From DASZIT01 sp036268775 (GTDB lineage: Bacteria > Actinomycetota > Acidimicrobiia > Acidimicrobiales > RAAP-2), in assembly GCA_036268775.1 (NCBI GenBank), contig DATATM010000010.1:1-64000 (forward strand): a stretch of 64,000 bases of DNA, in the 5' to 3' direction. Of the stretch, positions 42,808 through 50,779 are shown in pieces. The stretch's first letter is position 1. Each line of letters opens with the position of its first letter. Below the pieces are notes generated by a model, which saw only the letters and a list, made by a program, of their open reading frames with translations, made no database searches and was not told the DNA's origin. Both the position numbers and the translations under genes were made by a program.

Positions 42808-43019
42808 TCGATGAAGCTACTTCGGACTTGGCAGTAGGTGCCATACCGGCCCATGGGGCATTCTCCACCTTGCTGCAACACTCTCGACGTGGGGGACCTC
42901 GAATTGGTCCCAGAATTGAAATTCCGACCGATGAATGAATTCGCGGGACCTATAACGTCCAACTGTATGAACCGCTGCGCTCAGTAGTGCAGGCGTAGAG
43001 CGACAGAGAGGACTAGAAC

Positions 43020-43538
43020 ATGTCAGAGGAAAGCAAGCCGGTTGAAGTATCACGCAGGATCGAAGCACCGGCGTCCGTCATCTTTGAAATCCTGGCGAAT
43101 CCGCAACGTCACATGGATTTCGACGGGTCCGACATGCTCCGGGGGGCCCTCCTCGATCGTCCCATCTCCGACGTGGGCGACACCTTCACCATGAAGATGC
43201 ATCGGCTCGGAGACGATTACCTCATGCTCAACTATGTGGTGGAGTTCGAGCCAGATCGGCACATATTTTGGGAACCGGCTCCAGGCGACCCTTCTCGGGC
43301 TGAGGGTGATGATCCATCCAAGGTCGGCATTCCTGCGGGCTACCGCTGGGGCTACATCCTCACTCCGGACGGTAACGACGCCACCGTCGTCACGGAGGTA
43401 TTCGACTCTGGCACCGTGACGGAGGAGATCCGCCAATCCCTCTTTCACGATGGCGGGGCGTGGATCAACGGGAACAATTCGATGCTCGAGTCTATGACGG
43501 CCAGCTTGGAGAGGCTCGAAAAGATCATTACCAAGTAG
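43020..43538 (+). CDS. SRPBCC (START-like) protein
   Basis: A 172-residue SRPBCC-fold protein: VEVSRRIEAPASVIFEILAN at the N-terminus, VGDTFTMKMHRLGDDYLMLN, FEPDRHIFWEP, YRWGYILTPDGNDATVVTEV and a long C-terminal helix ending LERLEKII. The fold binds hydrophobic ligands such as lipids or polyketides. A relative is encoded at 46779-47255 on the other strand. GAGAGGAC lies before the ATG. In 42808-43019 there is only a likely promoter region, no gene. Confidence 0.82.
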   Translation: MSEESKPVEVSRRIEAPASVIFEILANPQRHMDFDGSDMLRGALLDRPISDVGDTFTMKMHRLGDDYLMLNYVVEFEPDRHIFWEPAPGDPSRAEGDDPSKVGIPAGYRWGYILTPDGNDATVVTEVFDSGTVTEEIRQSLFHDGGAWINGNNSMLESMTASLERLEKIITK

Positions 43539-43593
43539 GACCGCTGCCGGAGTTCGAGTGGCTGAGGAACCTTCCGATTCTGAGAACTCCTGC

Positions 43594-43899
43594 TTACTCC
43601 GGATGGAGCGAGAGCGCGAGGCTCGGCACGACGAACGACAAGAGAAAGACCGGCAAGAACCTCTTTCCGGTACTTCGGAAGGCGACGACCTGGTCCTCGG
43701 CCGCGTCGAAGGTCAGAGTGCGGCTCAAGTTTCGGCCATTTCGGACTTGCAGGGTGTGATGTCCAGGTTGGATTGGTATCTCGATCGTGTCGTTCATTTC
43801 GAGCGATCCAACGCGCTCACCGTCGACCACGACATCGAAGGTGCCACGGCGGACCTCCACTCCGATCGCTTTATGGGTCAGTTTGAGAGTTGCCGACAT
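43594..43899 (-). CDS. Small protein with C-terminal membrane anchor
   Basis: A 101-residue protein: beta-rich N-terminal domain (VEVRRGTFDVVVDGERVGSL, DTIEIPIQPGHHTLQVRNGR) followed by one hydrophobic C-terminal segment (LPVFLLSFVVPSLALSL). This layout is similar to small domains that cap or present ligands at the membrane. Function unknown. Confidence 0.55.
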   Translation of the reverse strand: MSATLKLTHKAIGVEVRRGTFDVVVDGERVGSLEMNDTIEIPIQPGHHTLQVRNGRNLSRTLTFDAAEDQVVAFRSTGKRFLPVFLLSFVVPSLALSLHPE

Positions 43900-44077
43900 C
43901 TTCGCCCTCCTTGCCCGTTGCGCCTTGGGTTATTCCGCGAGCCTGGGAGTCGATCTTCAGAGCCACGAGCCCGCAGCCGAGCACGTCGGCAAAGAGCGCG
44001 GTGGCAGCGACTTCACGCGCCTCTTTCGGGGCGGGCGTCCGCCCGGAACCCTCACTGTCGGAGGCGAACGTTCTCAA
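43871..44077 (-). CDS. Possible small ORF, uncertain
   Basis: A 68-residue frame (start MRTFASDSEGSGRTPAPKEA, middle EVAATALFADVLGCGLVALK) overlapping the next gene by 29 bases. No homologous pattern recognised; it may be real or chance. The region 43900-44186 otherwise shows no gene. Confidence 0.2.
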   Translation of the reverse strand: MRTFASDSEGSGRTPAPKEAREVAATALFADVLGCGLVALKIDSQARGITQGATGKEGEDVGNSQTDP

Positions 44078-44186
44078 GGTACTCCTTATGGCGCCCCTCG
44101 ATGCTCCCCGTCATCGCGTGCCGTCGAGGGTGCCACCTCGCCGGGGGCGGTGAGACGGGACTTCTCCGTCCCACCTGGGTGAGCAT

Positions 44187-44807
44187 CTATGGAATGGGCG
44201 GCATCCCAAGGTTGGCACGCCATTGGTTGGTCTCGTTTGTCTTGGGAAACGGCTCACTTGGAATCTCGAGACCGAGGCGCTCGCAGATTGGGCCCCACCC
44301 CTCTCTCGGTGTCCACTCCAATAGCCTCTCAGGCGGGATTGCTTTGCGGACTGAGTCGTTGTGGTCCTCAAACGCCTTCATCATCGCCACTGGATCGTCC
44401 AGTTTGTTGCTGAACCGTTCGCCCATGAGCTGGTGCATGCTCTCAAACCACGGCTCCATGCCCGGCGGCATGTGTTCAAAAACCTGGAAGATCGTATTCG
44501 AGGCGCTCCGATACCAGCTCTCAGGATCTCGTACTGATAGCAGTACCAGTGCCTCGGGATTTGCCTCCGTCAACTCGGGCCAGAAGGAGGCTCCAGGCCA
44601 GTCAACTAGGGCCCCATAACCCTTTGGCATCGTGGACCAGTCAACCGGCCGGCCCTCGATCGCATCCGTCCAACCAGTGATCTGCGATGGGTCGACAATG
44701 ATTTCGAACATGTGATGGCAGGGTTCGCCCAATAGTTGCTCGAGAGCAAGCTTCAATGAGTTCGTCCCGGTCCGACCGACCCCAGCGCCGACAACCTTCA
44801 GTGTCAT
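44187..44807 (-). CDS. Sulfotransferase-family protein
   Basis: A 206-residue protein of the sulfotransferase_4 family. The N-terminal PAPS-binding motif is VVGAGVGRTGTNSLKLALEQ, and LLSVRDPESWYRSASNTIF is the 3'-phosphate-binding segment. The C-terminal LLEWTPREGWGPICERLGLE and FPKTNETNQW are typical. Predicted to transfer sulfate to a small molecule or polysaccharide; the acceptor is unknown. Confidence 0.85.
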   Translation of the reverse strand: MTLKVVGAGVGRTGTNSLKLALEQLLGEPCHHMFEIIVDPSQITGWTDAIEGRPVDWSTMPKGYGALVDWPGASFWPELTEANPEALVLLSVRDPESWYRSASNTIFQVFEHMPPGMEPWFESMHQLMGERFSNKLDDPVAMMKAFEDHNDSVRKAIPPERLLEWTPREGWGPICERLGLEIPSEPFPKTNETNQWRANLGMPPIP

Positions 44808-44981
44808 TCCGTTCCGCCGATCTCTCGCGGTGGGTTAATGGTGGCCTGACAGTAACGCCCCCCTGCTTCCGAGGTATCCCTATAAACAAGGGAGGAATGC
44901 TCGACACATCAACACGGTGTCCGCGGCGAACTGGCCTGGCCCTAAATGCCGGATTCGTGGATCAGGTGGCCACCCTTGAGC

Positions 44982-45452
44982 ATGGCTACGATCCTCCAGA
45001 GACACTGGAAGGGGAGGCAAACGACTGCTCGGAGTCTTGAAGAGGCTGTTGAGGAAAGCCACGCTGCCCTGGGTGAGACCGGCAGTGAGGACGTTGGGCC
45101 CTTTATGGCTCTGTACTCCGATGGCGACGACATAACTTTCGGGAACCCCTTCGGGCCTTTCGTCCGTGGCAAGGAGGCTGTTCGCGAGGAGGCCGAGCGT
45201 GCCGCCTCGCGTTACCGAGAGGGTCAGGTTGTGGGGTTCGAACGGGTGACGACGCATCTCGCCGACAGGCTGGCATGCGTCGCCGAGGTCGAGCATCTTC
45301 AAGCGAAGCTCGCCGGCAGTGACAGTCCAGCCTCGATCGCCCTGCGAGCGACCAGCGTGTTTCGAGAGGAAGATGGGATCTGGAGGCTTGTGCACCGGCA
45401 CGCGGATGCGATCACGACGCCTCAGGCGCCGGAGTCAGTCATCGGCCGCTAG
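44982..45452 (+). CDS. DUF4440/SnoaL-like protein
   Basis: A 156-residue NTF2-fold protein (DVGPFMALYSDGDDITFGNP, FGPFVRGKEAVREEAERAAS, VAEVEHLQAKLAGSDSPASI, VFREEDGIWRLVHRHADAIT). The ending RLVHRHAD is the usual DUF4440 strand. Start at 44982 is uncertain (no clear ribosome-binding site; 44946 in frame). Function unknown. In 44808-44981 no gene is visible. Confidence 0.7.
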   Translation: MATILQRHWKGRQTTARSLEEAVEESHAALGETGSEDVGPFMALYSDGDDITFGNPFGPFVRGKEAVREEAERAASRYREGQVVGFERVTTHLADRLACVAEVEHLQAKLAGSDSPASIALRATSVFREEDGIWRLVHRHADAITTPQAPESVIGR

Positions 45453-45536
45453 CCAACAAGGACGGCGTGCATCCCGCGACTTAGGGGTTCTGGGTTTCCC
45501 ATACCGCCGATCAGTGGCAAAGGCTCTGCAGCGTGA

Positions 45537-46061
45537 TCAGTTCTGTTGCGCGGCTTCGTACGAGGGCACGCCCAACTCGGAGTACCTAGGTTGCCGAGGG
45601 GCGACACGCACGACCTCGGTGCCGGAGAGAACGTCCCATGGAGTACGGCGTGATGCGCGAACCAAGTCGTCCGGCGGTGACGCTCCCATTACGAAGGTGA
45701 TCCCGACGGCGCAGCACGCGACGATGGTTGGAAGAATCAGAACCAGGCAGCAGATTTCGCGAAAGAACACTCGCATCGGACCCGCCGAGGATCCATCAGA
45801 TTGCCGTACGAGACGGAGGCCGGTAAGCCGATAGCTCGGCGTAGAACTCTGGCGCCATTCGAAGAGGCTCCAGATCAACCATCCGACCCCCAGGGTGACG
45901 ACGATCAATCCCACCGTGAGAGCTAGAGCGTGTAGTCGGATGCCAGTGCTGGCAGAAGGCGCTCCGGTTAGGTCGATCTGTCTCGGGCCGGTCGCCGACG
46001 GTTTCAACGTGTGCCTGGAAGCCACATAACCCCTCTCGGGATCCGCCCTCGCCCCCTCCAT
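45537..46061 (-). CDS. RDD-like membrane protein
   Basis: A 174-residue protein with two hydrophobic helices (LHALALTVGLIVVTLGVGWLIW and LVLILPTIVACCAVGITFVM). The segment YRLTGLRLVRQSDGSSAGPM and the final RRTPWDVLSGTEVV are those of RDD proteins, but the first helix with its Arg-Asp pair is missing, so the copy may be short or divergent. Start at 46061 is preferred; a longer frame reaches 46154. Function unknown; RDD proteins are often linked to ion exchange or export. Confidence 0.6.
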   Translation of the reverse strand: MEGARADPERGYVASRHTLKPSATGPRQIDLTGAPSASTGIRLHALALTVGLIVVTLGVGWLIWSLFEWRQSSTPSYRLTGLRLVRQSDGSSAGPMRVFFREICCLVLILPTIVACCAVGITFVMGASPPDDLVRASRRTPWDVLSGTEVVRVAPRQPRYSELGVPSYEAAQQN

Positions 46062-46168
46062 CGTGTCACGCCAACTCCGATTGGTCCAGCCGTTTGCAGC
46101 TGTCCCCTGCCGCCAGGTAGGTGTGGCAGTACGCCACTTCTGGGCGAGGAACACGCCGCCGGACTCAG

Positions 46169-46675
46169 CTAGACGGGTGCTTCGAGGTCAGCCGGTTCGA
46201 GGATGGACTCGCCATGGCCGGAGGCGAGGCGTGCATCTGCTCGCAACGACCATGCCGCGCTCCAGAGGCCAGCGGAGACGAGACAGAATCCGAAGAGCTG
46301 CAGGCCATCGGTGATGGGGATCGCAATGCTGAGTCTGCCATCGTAGGGAAGACTTATTGCCTGGTGAGCCCAGTAGTAGGTCACCGACACCAGGCCGACA
46401 GCAAACGCCAAATTGGCGATTGCAAACAGTTTGAGAACTGTGGCGAGGCTGGTGCCCGAAATCGGATTCCTCTCAAGCCACGTGAACCAGGCCCAAGTGG
46501 CCCAAGCGAGGAATCCGTAGCCAACCGTATAGGCGGCACCGAAAAAGCCCTCGTAGTCCCAGTACCTGATTCCAGATTGGTAGTCGACTACCGCAATCTG
46601 ACTTCCGAATGCAACGGCGACAACGATGAAGCCCAGGGCGATCAGTAATCGCTGCCTCTTTAGTGATCCCGCCAC
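46169..46675 (-). CDS. Integral membrane protein, four-helix
   Basis: A 168-residue protein with about four hydrophobic segments (LLIALGFIVVAVAFGSQIAV, FFGAAYTVGYGFLAWATWAW, LKLFAIANLAFAVGLVSVTY, LQLFGFCLVSAGLWSAAW). No family recognised. Start codon GTG at 46675 or TTG at 46681; no Shine-Dalgarno. Local G+C is low (32 of 60 bases G or C in 46321-46380), which differs from neighbours outside the tract. Confidence 0.6.
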   Translation of the reverse strand: MAGSLKRQRLLIALGFIVVAVAFGSQIAVVDYQSGIRYWDYEGFFGAAYTVGYGFLAWATWAWFTWLERNPISGTSLATVLKLFAIANLAFAVGLVSVTYYWAHQAISLPYDGRLSIAIPITDGLQLFGFCLVSAGLWSAAWSLRADARLASGHGESILEPADLEAPV

Positions 46676-46778
46676 TGGCAAAGCCTAGGTGACGGGAAGA
46701 TTGGGTCAAGGCCCCAAATGGCGGCTCAGCAGCAGCAATTGGCCTTGCGGATCCTGCCTTGGAGCATTGGATCCGCGT

Positions 46779-47255
46779 TCATAGGCCCTCTCTCACGGTT
46801 CGCTCCAAGATTCCCAGCGTGGCACGGAGGGCCGACTCGGGCACGATCGGGAAGCGTTCCTTGAGGTCGCCGCTCACCTTCGACCAGTCGTAGTAGGACG
46901 TCACATTGGTGACCCCGTCCTCACCGGCATCCAGGCGATAACCATAGAAGTGCGGAACCGGAATATCGGGCCCGAGGTCCCACGCGATTTCCTTGTCGCG
47001 CTCAAAGATGATGATGTGCACGGTCACGTCGTATTTGCCGAGGGGGAGGTCATTGAGCGATTCGCGGTCCATGTGGATGACAAACGTGTCGCCCACCTTT
47101 TCGGCCGGCTCGCCGGTGAAGTCCTGCAACATTCCAGAGGCGTCGATCGCCACATGACCCGCCGGGCTACGCAAAATGTCGAAGATGGCGGCCGGCGGTG
47201 CCGGGATTGGCCGAGTCACCTCAATTCGGTCGGACAGGATGACGGTGTCGGGCAT
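46779..47255 (-). CDS. SRPBCC (START-like) protein
   Basis: A 158-residue SRPBCC protein (RIEVTRPIPAPPAAIFDILR, VGDTFVIHMDRESLNDLPLG, YRLDAGEDGVTNVTSYYDWS, LRATLGILERTVREGL). It is related in layout to the protein at 43020-43538 (VGDTF block in both). GAGGAG six bases before the ATG at 47255 decides the start. Ligand unknown. Confidence 0.82.
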   Translation of the reverse strand: MPDTVILSDRIEVTRPIPAPPAAIFDILRSPAGHVAIDASGMLQDFTGEPAEKVGDTFVIHMDRESLNDLPLGKYDVTVHIIIFERDKEIAWDLGPDIPVPHFYGYRLDAGEDGVTNVTSYYDWSKVSGDLKERFPIVPESALRATLGILERTVREGL

Positions 47256-47404
47256 GTGGAGCTCCTCATGGACGTGAACGGCCTCATCGGCCGCCCTCGA
47301 GCTGTACGGTTCGACCAGCATCGCGCACCAACCACGCGACCCGCGGTCGCAGCCGGCAAGAACTGTTACGGCATCGAAAACTGGGGCTCAGCTCGTTCGC
47401 CTTA

Positions 47405-47626
47405 TCAATCCAGAAAGGCCTTCCCCGCTTCGATGGCCTCGACGAACTCGCTCACGGGGAACTCCCATTCAACCCCACCAGTTCGGGCGAAGATAGCGAT
47501 CATGAGCGTCCCATTCTCATGAAACACCTGGGCTGAGACGTCCACCGTCCCGTCGTGCGCAACGCGAAGCTCGGCCACCGGCGAATCACGATCTTCAGGG
47601 TTTGCCTTGAATACTCGGATCGTCAT
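47405..47626 (-). CDS. Small conserved hypothetical protein
   Basis: A 73-residue acidic protein (TIRVFKANPEDRDSPVAELR, VDVSAQVFHENGTLMIAIFA, FPVSEFVEAIEAGKAFLD). Small beta-meander plus helix; function unknown. The ATG at 47626 has AGGAGAGGCGG upstream; a longer start at 47692 is less likely. Confidence 0.6.
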   Translation of the reverse strand: MTIRVFKANPEDRDSPVAELRVAHDGTVDVSAQVFHENGTLMIAIFARTGGVEWEFPVSEFVEAIEAGKAFLD

Positions 47627-47726
47627 CACTACCGCCTCTCCTGATCGGGCCAGAGCCATCCCCCTGAGGTGGGCCTTGCTCACATAACTCATTCATCCGG
47701 AACGGGCACGGGCCACCGGGTCGAAT

Positions 47727-48257
47727 CTATCCGCCTCCGACGAACTGGAACCCGTTCGGGCAGGCATTCGAAGAGAGGAGGGGCTGGAACTGCCACCACG
47801 GACCGTCGAGGTGTCCGACACACTCGTCCGGCATCCCCAGGCCGATGTTGCCAGGGTTGTAGACCAACCCCCCAAACCCGTGCTGCTTGTCCCGAAGGAA
47901 CTGGACTTGAGGATGGCCGAGGTTGGGGTTCGGCATCACACAGATCCGGCTTACCGGTCCGTAACCCGGAAGGGAGGTCGTGGTGGCGATGTCACCGGCG
48001 GCAGAACTGCCACAGAGGTTCGAGCCCGCCGACGACTGGAGAGCCCCGGTGGCGGCAGCCAACCAAACCGTTTCGTTTGCCTTCAACGTTGCCGAATCCG
48101 CTCTGGCGGTATCGATGGCGTGCCACCACAAGAGGCCAAGAACCAGCGCCACCAGCAGCGCTGCCACTCCCCCGGCCCCGACCCACCTCTTCCGCCGCGG
48201 ATGGCCGGGACGATCCACTTCGGCTGTCCACTGAGGCGGACGTTCCAGCACTGGCAT
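47727..48257 (-). CDS. Single-pass membrane protein with exported Cys-rich domain
   Basis: A 176-residue protein: proline-rich basic N-terminus, one helix (GAGGVAALLVALVLGLLWW), then an exported domain with several cysteines (NLCGSS, ICVMPNPN, DECVGHL, NACPNGF) that could form two disulfides. Function unknown. It begins at the last base of the preceding small gene's stop (TGATG), so the two are co-translated. Confidence 0.6.
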   Translation of the reverse strand: MPVLERPPQWTAEVDRPGHPRRKRWVGAGGVAALLVALVLGLLWWHAIDTARADSATLKANETVWLAAATGALQSSAGSNLCGSSAAGDIATTTSLPGYGPVSRICVMPNPNLGHPQVQFLRDKQHGFGGLVYNPGNIGLGMPDECVGHLDGPWWQFQPLLSSNACPNGFQFVGGG

Positions 48258-48511
48258 CAGGCCAGCCTTGCACCCACCGGCGCCGGTCGCACCCTCTCCA
48301 GGTGGTCGAGTCGCGCCTCGGACACCGAAATGAACTGACCTTTTCCATGCACATGACGGCGCTCGACCAAACCTCGGTCGTTGGCTTCTTCCCATACCGG
48401 GAAGCGGGGACACGATGTCCGCCAGGCGTCGAGCACTTCTGCGTAAGGACGGGGATGGGGACCCAACCAAACCAGAAGATCGAGGATCAGCGTCTCCAGA
48501 TTGTCGGTCAT
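48257..48511 (-). CDS. Small conserved winged-helix-like protein
   Basis: An 84-residue protein: LETLILDLLVWLGPHPRPYA, EVLDAWRTSCPRFPVWEEAN, DRGLVERRH. This compact helical protein recurs in actinobacteria; the DAWRTSCPRFPVWE segment is characteristic and the fold resembles a winged helix. Function unknown. It overlaps the next gene's start by one base. Confidence 0.65.
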   Translation of the reverse strand: MTDNLETLILDLLVWLGPHPRPYAEVLDAWRTSCPRFPVWEEANDRGLVERRHVHGKGQFISVSEARLDHLERVRPAPVGARLA

Positions 48512-48545
48512 CGGGCTCCTTGGATCGTGAATGTCGGTGCTGGCA

Positions 48546-49037
48546 TCAGGGCGCGTCGAGCGGGGCGACCACGACCTTGAGCAGAGACGCCAGGACCGAT
48601 CGTTGGTCGCCGTCGAGGCTCCCCAGCAAGGCGTCCTCTCTCACCACCAGATCCTTCAGGGCACTGTCCACTTTACGTCTGCCGGCGGTGGTGAGCCGCA
48701 CCCGGATCGACCGAGCATCTCGGGAATCGGCCCGGCGCCGAACCAGGCCCCGTTGCTCGAGATGGTTGAGGCGGTTGGTCATGGTTCCCGAGGTGACCAG
48801 CGTCTGGGCCAGGAGTTGCCCGGGCGACAGGTCAAAGGGCGGTCCGGCCCGACGGAGCGCCGAGAGCACGTCGAATGTCCAGGTCTCCAGATCGTGCCGG
48901 GCGAAGACCACCGATCGTTGTCGTTCCAAGTGGTGGGCCAGCCGGGTGACCCGGGAAAGGACCTCGAGCGGCGACACGTCGATACCCGGAAGCGCCTCTC
49001 CCCATCCCGCTACCAGGCGTTCCACTTCGTCTTCCAT
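48546..49037 (-). CDS. MarR-family transcriptional regulator
   Basis: A 163-residue winged-helix repressor. DNA-binding landmarks are FDVLSALRRAGPPFDLSPGQ, TSGTMTNRLNHLEQRGLVRR and the wing ADSRDARSIRVRLTTAGRRK. It is divergent from a SAM-dependent methyltransferase gene; two palindromes in the intergenic region are the likely operators. Ligand unknown, probably a phenolic or hydrophobic compound as in most MarR proteins. Confidence 0.92.
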   Translation of the reverse strand: MEDEVERLVAGWGEALPGIDVSPLEVLSRVTRLAHHLERQRSVVFARHDLETWTFDVLSALRRAGPPFDLSPGQLLAQTLVTSGTMTNRLNHLEQRGLVRRRADSRDARSIRVRLTTAGRRKVDSALKDLVVREDALLGSLDGDQRSVLASLLKVVVAPLDAP

Positions 49038-49069
49038 CGGGCGTCCTCGATTCTCGAGTTCAAATATAC

Positions 49070-49081
49070 CTTGACATCAAG
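49070..49081. promoter_or_regulatory. MarR operator candidate 1
   Basis: CTTGACATCAAG is a perfect 5-bp dyad (CTTGA, CA, TCAAG), close to the common MarR-site pattern. It lies 32 bases before the MarR start, 49 before the methyltransferase start, in an AT-rich stretch. Confidence 0.65.
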
Positions 49082-49097
49082 AGATATGTGAGGATAC

Positions 49098-49115
49098 TCT
49101 CTTTACATCAAGAGA
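49098..49115. promoter_or_regulatory. MarR operator candidate 2
   Basis: TCTCTT and AAGAGA form a perfect dyad around TACATC; the core repeats ACATCAAGAGA found in site 1 (49074-49084 and 49105-49115), with a repeat distance of 31 bp, three helical turns. Confidence 0.6.
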
Positions 49116-49130
49116 CTTGGGGTGGGATCG

Positions 49131-49961
49131 ATGGGCCACGGTGACCGAGATCCCGGCGAAGTGAAGAAAGCCCGATCGGCAAGCTTCGGTGAGGTGGCGT
49201 CAACCTATGAGCGCTTCCGGCCCGGGCCGCCGGAAGCAGCGATTGCCTGGATGCTCCCCGACTCCCCTACCACCGTCGTCGATCTCGGGGCAGGAACCGG
49301 GGCGATGACCAAAGACCTGGTGGGCAAAGCCGACCGGATCATCGCCATCGAGCCCGATGATCGCATGCGGGGAATCTTGGCCGGCAACCTCCCTCAAGTG
49401 ACCGCCCTCCGCGGCGCCGGCGAGTCGATGCCCCTCGACACCTCGTCCGTCGATGTGGTGTTGGCCTCCGCCTCCTGGCACTGGATGGAGTCGGCGCGAG
49501 CCCTCGAGGAGACCGCGAGGGTCCTGGTGCCGGGAGGAACCCTGGGCGTCGTCTGGGCGGGGCCAGATCCTGATGGCCCGTTCCTGACCCAAGCACAGGC
49601 CATGCTCTCGGAGATGTCATCGGACCCGTCGGCGCCGGCCAGCGGTTCCGATCCCGACCTCGACCTTGGCAACGTGGTCATGGACACGGAGAACCGGGTC
49701 GTGACCGTGTTACAGATCCCGGACGACACGCCCTTCGCTCAGCCGGAACAGCAGACCTTGACGTGGGATGTGGCGCTCAGCGCCGACGAGCTCATGGGGC
49801 TGCTGGGCACCTTCAGCTGGATCATCACCATGCCGGAGGATCGACGCACCCACGTCATCGCCGAGGCTCGGCGACTCCTTCGTGACGGTCTCGGGATCTC
49901 CGGTGATGTCACGGTGGATGTCCAATACCGGTCGGAGGCCTGGCGAACCCGGCTGATCTGA
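49131..49961 (+). CDS. Class I SAM-dependent methyltransferase
   Basis: A 276-residue methyltransferase of the ubiquinone/menaquinone type. Motif I is TVVDLGAGTGAMTKDL, motif II IIAIEPDDRM, then DVVLASASWHWMESARAL and GGTLGVVWAG. The first 35 residues include SFGEVASTYERFRP. Its target may be a small molecule, probably one related to the ligand of the divergent MarR regulator. ATG at 49131 with GGGGTGG upstream; an in-frame GTG at 49122 is possible. Confidence 0.9.
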   Translation: MGHGDRDPGEVKKARSASFGEVASTYERFRPGPPEAAIAWMLPDSPTTVVDLGAGTGAMTKDLVGKADRIIAIEPDDRMRGILAGNLPQVTALRGAGESMPLDTSSVDVVLASASWHWMESARALEETARVLVPGGTLGVVWAGPDPDGPFLTQAQAMLSEMSSDPSAPASGSDPDLDLGNVVMDTENRVVTVLQIPDDTPFAQPEQQTLTWDVALSADELMGLLGTFSWIITMPEDRRTHVIAEARRLLRDGLGISGDVTVDVQYRSEAWRTRLI

Positions 49962-49970
49962 CCCGGAGGC

Positions 49971-50711
49971 TCAGCCCTTGTTGGCTCCGTGAGCTCGGAC
50001 GAAATCGTTGACCGCGTAGTAGGCGTCGATCGACTCGCCGGCGTCGCCCCAAAATCCCTCCAGGACGTCGTAGGCCATCGACCCCTCATTGATGTAGTGG
50101 TTGTTGACGTCGGTGATCTCCAACTCGCCCCGGCCCGACGGCACCAGCGACGGGATCACGTCGAAGACGTCGGCGTCGTAGCAGTAGATCCCGGTGACTC
50201 CGAACTTGGAAGGCGGTTGGTCGGGTTTCTCCACGATGCTGGTGATACGACCCTCCTCGAAGGTCGGCACCCCCAGGTGACGAAGGTGCTCGTCCTCCTC
50301 CACCGGGGTCAGCAGGATGCGCGCCCCCTTGGGCTCGGCCCGGAAGGCATCCACCATCGGCTTGATCGATTGCTCGACGACATTGTCGGCCAGCATCACC
50401 AGGACCGGGTCGCCGTCGACGAACCGGGTCGCCAGCCCCAGCGCCTCGGCGATCCCCCCCGGCCTGTCCTGGTAGCCGTAGCTCAGCCGGTCGATCCCGA
50501 ATTCGTAGCCGTTGCCCAGCAGGCGCAGGAATTCTCCGGCGTGGGTTCCCCCCGTCACCAGCATGATTTCGGTGATCTCGGCGTTCACTAGCGCCTCGAT
50601 GCACCAGTTGATCATCGGCCGGTCGTAGATCGGGAGCAGATGCTTGTTGGTGATACGGGTCAGCGGGTGGAGGCGAGAGCCGGTACCGCCTGCGAGTATG
50701 ACGCCCTTCAT
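49971..50711 (-). CDS. Sugar-1-phosphate nucleotidyltransferase (RmlA-like)
   Basis: A 246-residue nucleotidyltransferase. N-terminal GVILAGGTGSRLHPLTRITN, then HLLPIYDRPMINWCIEALVN, the metal site VLMLADNVVEQ, and EKPDQPPSKFGVTGIYCYD are typical of glucose-1-phosphate thymidylyltransferase. It is short compared with RmlA (about 290 residues), lacking the C-terminal part, as in some actinobacterial paralogues. It would make dTDP-glucose or a similar activated sugar for the cell envelope. TAGGCT lies 7 bases before the ATG on the minus strand. Confidence 0.85.
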   Translation of the reverse strand: MKGVILAGGTGSRLHPLTRITNKHLLPIYDRPMINWCIEALVNAEITEIMLVTGGTHAGEFLRLLGNGYEFGIDRLSYGYQDRPGGIAEALGLATRFVDGDPVLVMLADNVVEQSIKPMVDAFRAEPKGARILLTPVEEDEHLRHLGVPTFEEGRITSIVEKPDQPPSKFGVTGIYCYDADVFDVIPSLVPSGRGELEITDVNNHYINEGSMAYDVLEGFWGDAGESIDAYYAVNDFVRAHGANKG

Positions 50712-50718
50712 CCCGGGG

Positions 50719-50724
50719 AGCCTA
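50719..50724 (-). promoter_or_regulatory. Putative -10 box (TAGGCT on minus strand), leaderless start
   Basis: TAGGCT on the minus strand is 7 bases before the ATG at 50711; identical to the box of ribC. Confidence 0.35.
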
Positions 50725-50779
50725 ACGGGGATCGGTGGGGGGCGGCCGAAGCCAGGGGGCCGACAGCGCCCACCTGGAC

